A stretch of DNA of 55,498 nucleotides from assembly GCA_964391185.1 (NCBI GenBank), contig CAYMIX010000009.1, positions 1-55,498 of the forward strand, given 5' to 3'. This DNA comes from JAKQEM01 sp964391185 (GTDB lineage Bacteria; Patescibacteriota; Gracilibacteria; Peribacterales; Peribacteraceae). Shown one piece after another: positions 1-6,045 of this stretch. A model generated the notes under the pieces. That model searched no databases and had not been told where the DNA came from. It worked only from the letters and a program-made list of their open reading frames with translations. A program made the translations under genes and the position numbers. Within the stretch, counting starts at the first letter, position 1; every line of letters begins with the position of its first letter.

Positions 1-75
1 TGGCTGGGGAGGAGGGATTCGAACCCCCGCATATCCGCTCCAGAGGCGGATGCCTTACCACTTGGCTACTCCCCA
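1..75 (-). tRNA. tRNA-Gln (anticodon CTG)
   Basis: The reverse complement folds as a full cloverleaf: acceptor TGGGGAG with CTCCCCA, D stem GCC/GGC, anticodon stem TCCGC/GCGGA with loop CTCTGGA (anticodon CTG), T arm with loop TTCGAAT, discriminator G and an encoded CCA. The body closely resembles bacterial tRNA-Gln. A second copy of its first 12 bases lies 87 nt upstream on the same strand, at 151-162. Confidence 0.95.
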
Positions 76-297
76 ATATATAGAACTCGATTCGTAGAGT
101 GAGTTACTGGAACAATGTTCCCGCCCACCGTAGCCCAGAGGCGAAGGTGGGGCTACTCCCCAACGATGCAAAAGATAACCGCGACCTTTTTGCCGCAGCT
201 GGCAAATCCTACCATAGGACTGAGCTAATTCCAGCCAATTTTCCAAATACAAAACTAATCGGCATTAATCAAAGAAATAGCTATACTACCGTCGCCT
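76..297. other. Intergenic region with a tRNA-Gln 5' relic, a hairpin and possible tRNA debris
   Basis: On the minus strand, TGGGGAGTAGCC (162-151) repeats the tRNA-Gln 5' end exactly. It runs straight into a hairpin at 124-151, with CCCACC/GGTGGG enclosing a GTA/GAA internal loop and GCC/GGC. Bases 165-237 on the minus strand contain tRNA-like pieces, an AGCTCAG D-arm motif and a TTTGCC/GGCAAA stem, but give no complete cloverleaf. I see no gene here. Confidence 0.5.
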
Positions 298-345
298 GCC
301 CGCGTAGCTCAGCTGACAAAGTCGATGCTTGCAGCGGGGCGCAAT
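298..345 (+). pseudogene. Truncated tRNA-Arg 5' copy
   Basis: Bases 298-316 are identical to the first 19 nt of the intact tRNA-Arg at 380, covering the acceptor 5' strand and start of the D arm. After that the sequence diverges and has no anticodon or T arm. It is read as a relic of a tandem tRNA duplication, 82 nt upstream of the intact gene. Confidence 0.6.
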
Positions 346-379
346 AAAAAATCGTTCATTCGTGTATCATTCTCAAAAT

Positions 380-456
380 GCCCGCGTAGCTCAGCTGAAT
401 AGAGTACCTGGCTTCGAACCAGGGGGTCGTAGGTTTGAATCCTGCCGCGGGCACCA
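380..456 (+). tRNA. tRNA-Arg (anticodon TCG)
   Basis: This is a complete cloverleaf: acceptor GCCCGCG/CGCGGGC, D stem GCTC/GAGT, anticodon stem CCTGG/CCAGG with loop CTTCGAA (anticodon TCG), T loop TTTGAAT, discriminator A and encoded CCA. Its total length is 77 nt. A relic lies upstream and a divergent second copy downstream. Confidence 0.95.
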
Positions 457-472
457 TTACTACGAACAAAAT

Positions 473-572
473 GCCTCCGTAGATCAGCTGACCCAACCGG
501 GGGTTGGAATAGAAAGAACGTACCTGGCTTCGAACCAGGGGGTCGTAGGTTTGAATCCTGCCGGAGGCACCA
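473..572 (+). tRNA. tRNA-Arg (TCG) second copy with a hairpin inserted in the D arm
   Basis: Anticodon arm, variable region and T arm are identical to the tRNA-Arg at 380. The acceptor differs but still pairs (GCCTCCG/CGGAGGC), which suggests it was under selection. It is 23 nt longer, 100 against 77, because the D loop carries a hairpin CCAACC-GGG-GGTTGG at about 493-507. The remaining D stem, GATC with GAAC, has one mismatch. It may be an unusual functional tRNA, a precursor needing processing, or a decaying copy. The encoded CCA ends 2 nt before the stop codon of the convergent helicase gene. Confidence 0.7.
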
Positions 573-573
573 T

Positions 574-2238
574 TTACATAGATTCCCCCATCATCACACA
601 CCTCACTAACCGCAATGTCGTATAGGGTACTTCTTCGTTAAGTGCATCGAATACTGGGCGAAGGCGTAGCGTTCCATGTTCTTCAAATGCATCGCGAATA
701 CGTCGTGCATCTACAACGTCAGCAAGAAGATACCCCAGCTCCATCGGAACATGATGCTCGATGAACTCTTCTATATACAGAAGTACACGATCCTGTTTGA
801 GTCCGCTGATGAGCGCCATATCTCCGAGTGATGTCTGCTTCTTTAATAAATCGCGAATGACTGCTGCACGCGCTTTCTTATTCTTCGCGCCTTTTGGCTT
901 CACTTCGACTTCTTTCGAGGATGACAACGAAACGGGAACAGTGAAAAACGGACGCGGAACGTATGTTTTCATTTCTTGTGCGAGCGAATCGTAGAGTGCT
1001 GTCACCAATGGCTCCGCGCGAATAGACGACGGCGACCAGCGTTCGATGTGCAAGCCCTTCGCTGAACGTACACGACTCAGTGCGACATATGCTTGGCCCG
1101 GCTCCCAAAGCGCAGAAAGGTCGACGATCATACTATCAAGCGAGGCACCTTGTGCTTTGTGAATCGTCGTTGCCCACGCGAGGGTGATCGGGAAATTCCA
1201 CGCAGACATCAGTTCATTGCCGTCGCCATCGAGTGTCGAGAATTTTTCTTTTTCTACGTCGATCGTTCTGCCACTCATCAGGTGAATGGTCAGAACTTCT
1301 TCAGAAACATTTCGAATGTGGCCGAGACTACCGTTGACATATCGCTGCTCGCCTGTCACATCATTTTTGCGCATCATCACAAGCGCTCCTTCTTTTATCA
1401 GTAAGGTGTCAGATATGGGCAATGAGCGCTGGGCAGATTCCAATACGCGTTCATCACCCTCGTAATGCGTCTTAAAAGAATGAAGTGTTCCAGGAATCGA
1501 ATGCAACCGACGCACATTATATTCATCGGCCTTTGCACGATGTGGATACAAACGCGTTCCTTCGGCGTCATCAGAAAGTGAAACGCGATGTTCTTCCAGG
1601 AATTGTCGCACGTCGTCATTCACGATTCCTGCACGAACGAAGTTTAAGATGTCGAGAAATTCTGCATCATGCGTACGCATCACCGTTGAAAGTAATGCGG
1701 GCTGGAATGCGCTCTCTTTCCAGACCGGATGTTGGAATGCCCAGTCTTTCATGTCTGCACCAGGCGTCACCGGTGGCAACTGCGCGAAATCTCCGACAGC
1801 GATAATGCGTAATCCTCCCCACGGTTCATTGATGTTGCGTGCATGACGCGCGATACGTTCCGCTGCTTGTAATGTTGCACCGGATAACATGGAAATTTCA
1901 TCAATTACGATGCAATATGCAACCTGCATCCGATGCACTAGTTTCCTGCTGCGCATTGCGCGAAGCACCGTCGCTTCCAATCCCCCTTCCATAATGCCCA
2001 ATCCAAAGAAGCTATGGAATGTGCGTCCACCTATCAAGACTGCAGCAGCACCCGTACTCGCAACCACCGGGAAAGCTTCGGATGGTTTGTGTACGAGATA
2101 CTTTTCTAAGAGAAAGCTTTTACCAGTTCCCGCTGCTCCTGTGAGGAAAATATTTCCCTGTCGCTCAAGCATATCGAGAGCGGTCTGCTGGCAACTTGTG
2201 AGTATTGATGCCGCTGGAGTAAGCGTCGCGCTCGTCAT
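574..2238 (-). CDS. PIF1-like superfamily 1 DNA helicase with C-terminal helix-turn-helix-like region
   Basis: A 554-residue ATP-dependent DNA helicase of the PIF1/RecD2 type. Visible motifs are Walker A GAAGTGKS (34-41), the VIDEIS Walker B motif, GDFAQLPPV, a threonine-alanine rich motif Ia, TIHKAQGAS, and the YVALSRVRS motif VI. About 100 residues after the helicase core look like the winged or HTH tail found on some PIF1 and RecQ proteins. PIF1 enzymes unwind forked and G-quadruplex DNA; the exact role here is inferred. The gene converges on the tRNA-Arg cluster. A -10-like TAGTAT lies 9 nt before the ATG and no SD is seen. Confidence 0.92.
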   Translation of the reverse strand: MTSATLTPAASILTSCQQTALDMLERQGNIFLTGAAGTGKSFLLEKYLVHKPSEAFPVVASTGAAAVLIGGRTFHSFFGLGIMEGGLEATVLRAMRSRKLVHRMQVAYCIVIDEISMLSGATLQAAERIARHARNINEPWGGLRIIAVGDFAQLPPVTPGADMKDWAFQHPVWKESAFQPALLSTVMRTHDAEFLDILNFVRAGIVNDDVRQFLEEHRVSLSDDAEGTRLYPHRAKADEYNVRRLHSIPGTLHSFKTHYEGDERVLESAQRSLPISDTLLIKEGALVMMRKNDVTGEQRYVNGSLGHIRNVSEEVLTIHLMSGRTIDVEKEKFSTLDGDGNELMSAWNFPITLAWATTIHKAQGASLDSMIVDLSALWEPGQAYVALSRVRSAKGLHIERWSPSSIRAEPLVTALYDSLAQEMKTYVPRPFFTVPVSLSSSKEVEVKPKGAKNKKARAAVIRDLLKKQTSLGDMALISGLKQDRVLLYIEEFIEHHVPMELGYLLADVVDARRIRDAFEEHGTLRLRPVFDALNEEVPYTTLRLVRCVMMGESM

Positions 2239-2280
2239 GGGAAACCGATACTACCAGGTCACGCACAGAAAATATGCTTT

Positions 2281-2300
2281 CCTGCCTGCCGGCAGGCAGG
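2281..2300. repeat. Perfect 20-bp palindrome
   Basis: CCTGCCTGCC is followed immediately by its reverse complement GGCAGGCAGG, between the divergent helicase and MliC-like genes. It has no T-run, so it is not a standard terminator. It is probably a small dispersed palindromic element. Confidence 0.6.
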
Positions 2301-2342
2301 AGTGCACTAAAGCGCTCATAAAAAGAAGAATGTTATCTCCCT

Positions 2343-2370
2343 TTGACAATTCGCCTGCGTACGCCAGAAT
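2343..2370 (+). promoter_or_regulatory. Candidate promoter for the MliC-like gene
   Basis: TTGACA (2343-2348) is followed after 16 nt by CAGAAT (2365-2370). The start codon lies 33 nt further on, so unlike most neighbours this mRNA would have a leader. Confidence 0.45.
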
Positions 2371-2403
2371 ACTCTTCCTTTATTTGCCCCTCATTACATT
2401 TCT

Positions 2404-3162
2404 ATGAAAAAAATTCTTTTAGCCCTTGTCGCCCTCATTATCGTTGTAGGCGGTGCATATTACGTTTCCACACATGATGTTATTCCAGATAGTCCAACAG
2501 ATGAAAACACAACGCTCGATAAGAAGCCAGCTGACCCACGCATCACGAACACATGGGAGATGATGGTCGGCACGTGGAGCAGTGTTGATGATCGTAATCA
2601 TCAGCGCATGTTCAATGATGACGGCACGGTTGTCGACAGCATTACATCTGCCTCAGGCGAAACACGGATAGAAGGAATGTGGTCGCTCTTTACATCTGAA
2701 AATGCGGACCCTGTTGATTTCCAGCTCAACAATACGGATGTGTATATCAAGCAAGTAATGGAAGGAAATGATTGGTATCTGCGCGTTGTGAACGTTACCG
2801 ATGAAGAGCTGGAGCTGGTCGATATGCTGACCTCAACTCCTATGCGCTTCGGCAAAATGAACGGCAACGAAATGCAGGACGGCATCGAGGAATCCGAACG
2901 TATGACCGCATCATTCCGTTGTGATAACCAGTCCAGTTTCGTCGTTACATTTACGATGAATGAAGTCATCATTGAATCAGAAGGTGAATCGAACACTTTT
3001 GCCATGGGCACTTCCACAAGTGGCCAGGTATTTGAAGATGCGAACTGGTCCTTCCTGTTCAAAGGAGAAACAGTCACAGTGACAGACAAGAAGTTGAACA
3101 CTAAGACTACATGCACACAACCTTTCAGCTCAGAGAACGCTCCGATGAACTTTGGTGATTAA
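2404..3162 (+). CDS. Membrane-anchored or secreted protein with C-terminal MliC-like domain
   Basis: A 252-residue protein with one N-terminal hydrophobic helix (residues 4-22), so anchored or exported. Residues about 45-150 are a lipocalin-like stretch (TWSSVDDRN, then EGMWSLF). The last 80 residues resemble MliC, the membrane-bound inhibitor of C-type lysozyme: an FRCDN start, a central TSTSGQVF segment, FLFKGE, and a closing TTCT with the second cysteine. MliC proteins bind host lysozyme through that central loop. For a cell living on other microbes, such an inhibitor is plausible but unproven. The domain call rests on spacing and motif resemblance only. Confidence 0.55.
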   Translation: MKKILLALVALIIVVGGAYYVSTHDVIPDSPTDENTTLDKKPADPRITNTWEMMVGTWSSVDDRNHQRMFNDDGTVVDSITSASGETRIEGMWSLFTSENADPVDFQLNNTDVYIKQVMEGNDWYLRVVNVTDEELELVDMLTSTPMRFGKMNGNEMQDGIEESERMTASFRCDNQSSFVVTFTMNEVIIESEGESNTFAMGTSTSGQVFEDANWSFLFKGETVTVTDKKLNTKTTCTQPFSSENAPMNFGD

Positions 3163-3191
3163 TTTTGTGCATCCTCTTTTGTGTCATATTC

Positions 3192-3209
3192 TCGATCAAT
3201 CTTGATCGA
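3192..3209. promoter_or_regulatory. Inverted repeat, possible operator
   Basis: TCGATCAA-TC-TTGATCGA, two 8-bp arms with a 2-nt spacer, ends 5 nt before the -10 of the hydrolase gene. Its position suits a repressor or activator site. Confidence 0.45.
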
Positions 3210-3214
3210 TCGTT

Positions 3215-3226
3215 TACACTCAATTC
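3215..3226 (+). promoter_or_regulatory. -10 box of a leaderless promoter
   Basis: TACACT (3215-3220) ends 6 nt before the ATG at 3227, which puts the transcription start on the start codon. Confidence 0.5.
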
Positions 3227-4234
3227 ATGCCTCGTTTTATAATATTTTGCTTGTCCTTAATGGTTCTTTCGGCATGTACGAGCGCCACTGATGCCATCGT
3301 GGACTCTGCGTCATCATCGACCGTTACACAAAGATCTTTAGTGAAACCAATGGTGATTGAAAAATTTCCGACGACCGTCGAACAATTTCAAACAATGACG
3401 CTTTCGGGAACGAATCTCGTAATTGGAAATGTGCTTGAGCGCGCTGCGAAATACACAAAGTACTACATCACGTACGTGAGTAATGGCGTAAACATTAGCG
3501 GAACGATTGCACTTCCTACAGCGAATGGCTATCACCCATTGATCATCCAAAACCACGGGTACATCGATCCTGCGGTGTACACCAACGGTCGAGGGCTTCG
3601 ACGTGAGCAAGCGGCGCTCGCAAGTGCAGGCTTTGCTGTACTTCATACCGATTATCGCAAACACGCACAGAGTGACCCGGACCCTGACACACGAAATATT
3701 TACGACAACGCTCTCGCCTACGCACTCGATAGCGCGAATGCCATCCTAGCTGTGCGCGAACTGAATGATCCGCGAATCAACGCTACAAAAGTAGGAATGC
3801 TCGGCCACTCGATGGGCGGCGGCGTCACACTTCATATTCTTACAAGCCATCCGGAATTGATCGACGCTGCAGTGTTGTACGCACCGATCAATGCTGATGC
3901 CTGGGCGAACTTCGAACGATGGAGACTCGATGATCGTGTCGAGAGCACGGAAACTCTCACTGCGTTCAAAACGAAAGATGAAGATTGGGATTCATGGAAC
4001 GCACTCTCACAATCTGGAAGCTTAAAAAATATCGATGATCCGATCATTATCTTCCACGGGAACAAAGATAAAGATGTGCCTATCAAATGGTCGACTGATT
4101 TAGAATTGAGCTTAAAAGCACTGGGGAAAGATGTCCGTTACATCACCTATCCGCTTGAAGGCCACGAATTCGCAACCACCTGGAATAACTTCGCTCAAAC
4201 GATGACGGCGTTCTTCGGTGAAAAATTGCGATAG
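3227..4234 (+). CDS. Lipoprotein alpha/beta hydrolase (dienelactone hydrolase or S9 peptidase-like)
   Basis: A 335-residue protein with a lipoprotein signal ending LSAC (Cys17), so tethered outside the membrane. The alpha/beta-hydrolase triad can be followed: nucleophile in GHSMGGGV, acid in the FHGNKDKDVPI segment, and histidine in LEGHEF near the C-terminus. An oxyanion-type NHGY motif sits upstream of the nucleophile. The fold matches the DLH/prolyl-oligopeptidase family, which hydrolyses esters or short peptides; the substrate is unknown. The gene stands alone behind an operator-like inverted repeat. Confidence 0.85.
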   Translation: MPRFIIFCLSLMVLSACTSATDAIVDSASSSTVTQRSLVKPMVIEKFPTTVEQFQTMTLSGTNLVIGNVLERAAKYTKYYITYVSNGVNISGTIALPTANGYHPLIIQNHGYIDPAVYTNGRGLRREQAALASAGFAVLHTDYRKHAQSDPDPDTRNIYDNALAYALDSANAILAVRELNDPRINATKVGMLGHSMGGGVTLHILTSHPELIDAAVLYAPINADAWANFERWRLDDRVESTETLTAFKTKDEDWDSWNALSQSGSLKNIDDPIIIFHGNKDKDVPIKWSTDLELSLKALGKDVRYITYPLEGHEFATTWNNFAQTMTAFFGEKLR

Positions 4235-4272
4235 AAAATAGTTGACGAAAAGCGAGCAAGGCTATTATTCTC

Positions 4273-4424
4273 CGCGCAGATGCAGTTAGTCGTCTCCTCC
4301 ATGGGTCATAAGATGACCGTCCGTTGTTACGGACCGGAGGGAACGCTGCGCGTCTAAAAATACGATCATCAGTCATCGACACGCAGCTACCGCCCCCTCC
4401 GATCCGGACTGGCGGCTTTTTGTT
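4273..4424 (+). ncRNA. Structured leader RNA with terminator, possible riboswitch or attenuator
   Basis: Manual pairing gives a closing stem P1 CGCGCAG/CTGCGCG (4273-4279 with 4346-4352) and P2 CCTCC/GGAGG (4296-4300 with 4336-4340). P2 encloses two perfect hairpins, GGTCAT-AAG-ATGACC (4304-4318) and GTCCGT-TGTT-ACGGAC (4319-4334), which form a three-way junction. A U-tailed terminator follows: CCGCC, then TCCG-ATC-CGGA inside, then GGCGG and TTTTTG (4390-4421). CGGAGGG (4335-4341) could instead pair with CCCTCCG (4395-4401), disrupting both P2 and the terminator, the usual logic of a switch. I do not recognise a known class. It could also be a stand-alone small RNA. Confidence 0.6.
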
Positions 4425-4545
4425 TGTCCTTTCACATCATCGCTTACTTCCCGAGCACGGCAGAATGAACTCTGTAGAGATTATTCTCCCCTGCTTGCAG
4501 GGTGTGTTACAAACAGTCGATGTCCGCCAGTACAAGGAGTCAGGC

Positions 4546-4881
4546 ATGTATCTCGATCGCGAAGATGTGGATTACGATGAGGTGAAGCGCAAGCGCGACA
4601 TGAAGATCGCCGAGGGCAACAAGCGCATTCGCAGGTGGATCTCAACCGAAAAGAACGGCGGTCCTCCGGCGATTCAGTCGTGGATCGAGCACCTCGAGTT
4701 GATCATTGCGAGGCCGAAGGGAGGCTATCGACTCCCGCATCTCATCAAGGATCATCTCGGACTCAGCGATCAGCGGGTGATTGTTGAAGACGGCGCGATC
4801 TTCCTCATCCGCAAGAAGACCGGCAAGAACATCGAAAAGGGGTTGATGATCGCTCAACGCGAACTCAGCCCCATCTCCTGA
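4546..4881 (+). CDS. Uncharacterised basic protein downstream of the structured leader
   Basis: The start is set by a strong SD, AAGGAG, 6 nt before the ATG at 4546; reading further upstream would run through the RNA terminator. The product is 111 residues, rich in Lys and Arg (YDEVKRKRDMKIAEGNKRIR at the N-terminus), with no signal peptide or membrane segment. I recognise no family. Codon use is GC-richer than in flanking genes (AAGATCGCC, GAGGGC style). A perfect hairpin terminator follows at 4910. It may be controlled by readthrough of the terminator at 4390-4421. Confidence 0.6.
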   Translation: MYLDREDVDYDEVKRKRDMKIAEGNKRIRRWISTEKNGGPPAIQSWIEHLELIIARPKGGYRLPHLIKDHLGLSDQRVIVEDGAIFLIRKKTGKNIEKGLMIAQRELSPIS

Positions 4882-4909
4882 TGTGACCACTCGGCAGGGA
4901 AGCCTTCCC

Positions 4910-4944
4910 AAGTGCGAGCGTACGCTCGCACTTGGATTTGTTTG
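4910..4944 (+). terminator. Rho-independent terminator
   Basis: A perfect 24-bp palindrome, AAGTGCGAGC-GTAC-GCTCGCACTT, is followed by GGATTTGTTT. A smaller hairpin GGGAA-GCC-TTCCC lies just before it. Confidence 0.75.
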
Positions 4945-4998
4945 TGCTACATTCTCTTTCGGTCTTCCTATGTTCACCCATAAAGAGAAGGAGCTGCC

Positions 4999-5274
4999 AT
5001 GTTCTTTGAGTTGTCGCCCGAAGAAAAAATCCTATACGCAGGGATCGTCCTCGCATGTGCGGGGACACTCCTCATGTGGATCGGCCTCAACCGATTCTAT
5101 CGTCACCAGGATCTGCATCAGAGGATCTCCCAATCGTACACAATGCATGTCCCCGTTGATCCCGAGGACGACGACGAGCTTCGCTTCCTGGAGTCCGGTG
5201 GCTGGCTCATGATCGGAGCAACCCAACCGCTCGGAGGGGGCCTTGGTATGATTATGGTGACGTTCCTCATCTAA
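4999..5274 (+). CDS. Small two-helix membrane protein
   Basis: 91 residues, with a textbook SD (GAAGGAG) 6 nt before the ATG. Hydrophobic segments lie at about 11-29 (ILYAGIVLACAGTLLMWIG) and 69-90, flanking an acidic loop DPEDDDE. Function unknown. It belongs to the same GC-richer block as the gene before it and has its own hairpin terminator after it, unlike genes on either side of the block. Confidence 0.65.
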   Translation: MFFELSPEEKILYAGIVLACAGTLLMWIGLNRFYRHQDLHQRISQSYTMHVPVDPEDDDELRFLESGGWLMIGATQPLGGGLGMIMVTFLI

Positions 5275-5306
5275 CTGACTTTCAAAGTCATGGAAGACCA
5301 CAAAGA

Positions 5307-5340
5307 ACCCTGCACCCACCAGTGGTGCAGGGTCAGTTAT
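5307..5340 (+). terminator. Hairpin terminator
   Basis: ACCCTGCACC/GGTGCAGGGT, a 10-bp stem with a 7-nt loop. The tail CAGTTATTAA is only partly T-rich. Confidence 0.6.
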
Positions 5341-5351
5341 TAATAAGCGTA

Positions 5352-5507
5352 TTAATCATTCACTTCGCGTACTCCGACATGATCCATCAGGGAACTCGCT
5401 GAGCGAATGGTAGAGCGCCGCATGCTGCCAGAGTTCTGAGAAATCTGAACAGGATGAGATTGGCTCTTTGAAGCACTTTTACGGGTGAATGTAGAGAACC
5501 AGGACAT
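5352..5507 (-). CDS. Short Ser/Arg-rich protein
   Basis: 51 residues from the ATG at 5505-5507 (MSWFSTFTRKSAS). It is rich in Ser, Arg and Gln with no hydrophobic helix. A good promoter precedes it (TTGTTT, 17 nt, TATAAT). Its short leader ends in CACAAACAC just before the ATG, a string also found before the gene at 27853. Function unknown. Confidence 0.5.
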   Translation of the reverse strand: MSWFSTFTRKSASKSQSHPVQISQNSGSMRRSTIRSASSLMDHVGVREVND

Positions 5508-5535
5508 AGTGTTTGTGTGGGTAGTGTTCGCAAAT

Positions 5536-5564
5536 ATTATAGCATAATTTTTACAAAAAAACAA
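5536..5564 (-). promoter_or_regulatory. Promoter
   Basis: On the minus strand, TTGTTT (5564-5559), 17-nt spacer, TATAAT (5541-5536). The -35 overlaps the terminator of the upstream gene. Confidence 0.6.
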
Positions 5565-5582
5565 TACCCCTTGCGGGGTATT
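5552..5582 (-). terminator. Rho-independent terminator
   Basis: AATACCCC-GCAA-GGGGTATT followed by GTTTTTTT on the minus strand, directly after the small basic protein gene. Confidence 0.85.
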
Positions 5583-5607
5583 GCTCGTGACGAAGGTTGT
5601 CACACTA

Positions 5608-5715
5608 TTATCTCTTGCTCTTGCGGCGCTTTGTAGCGCTCTTCTTTGTGGCCCTCTTCTTCACAGTCTTTCTGGCCTTTTTCTTCGTAGCCTTTTTCTT
5701 CTTTTTTACTGGCAT
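5608..5715 (-). CDS. 35-residue Lys/Arg-rich histone-like peptide
   Basis: The minus strand reads ATG CCA GTA, then a run of Lys, Arg, Ala and Thr codons, and stops TAA at 5608. The peptide begins MPVKKKKKATKKKARK and is about half Lys and Arg. Composition matches histone H1-like tails or very short nucleic-acid-binding peptides. A strong terminator follows 26 nt later, which supports it being a transcribed unit. No SD is visible. Confidence 0.6.
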   Translation of the reverse strand: MPVKKKKKATKKKARKTVKKRATKKSATKRRKSKR

Positions 5716-5994
5716 CGGAATATTGGGTAAGAAATAAGATATGGATACAATTGTAGATCATGCATCCTCATTGTGAAGATTTTGGTGCAGCAATATTCCA
5801 CAAATATGATGTGATTGTTAATTACACTTATGTAATAAAAATTAATTCACTCGATGTGTTGTGCAATTAGCCCTGCACACTGCGATAAATCTTGATTTTG
5901 AAAAAATTTTCACATCAAGAACAAAAGTTGGAGAATTTTTTATTATCTTTTTGAAAAATTACAACACGCGTTTTTATTGTCGTCGTAGCTCACA
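5716..5994. other. AT-rich intergenic region
   Basis: No convincing gene. The open frame running from 5861 on the plus strand crosses the terminator at 5995-6022 and looks accidental. The stretch is AT-rich and probably holds the promoter of the 35-residue basic peptide. Confidence 0.5.
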
Positions 5995-6022
5995 TAAAAA
6001 ACGCGGAGGATCACTCCGCGTT
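5995..6022 (-). terminator. Rho-independent terminator of the SLH gene
   Basis: AACGCGGAG-TGATC-CTCCGCGTT followed by TTTTT on the minus strand. Confidence 0.85.
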
Positions 6023-6045
6023 ACACTTCGAAGAAAGAAAATATT

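Noticed and set aside
165..237. tRNA-like pieces on the minus strand
   Set aside because: The D arm and an anticodon-like stem can be drawn, but the loop has 6 bases and no T arm with a matching acceptor was found, so no tRNA is called.
3338..3664. Open frame on the minus strand inside the hydrolase gene
   Set aside because: It lies wholly within a well supported gene and has no motif, signal or promoter.
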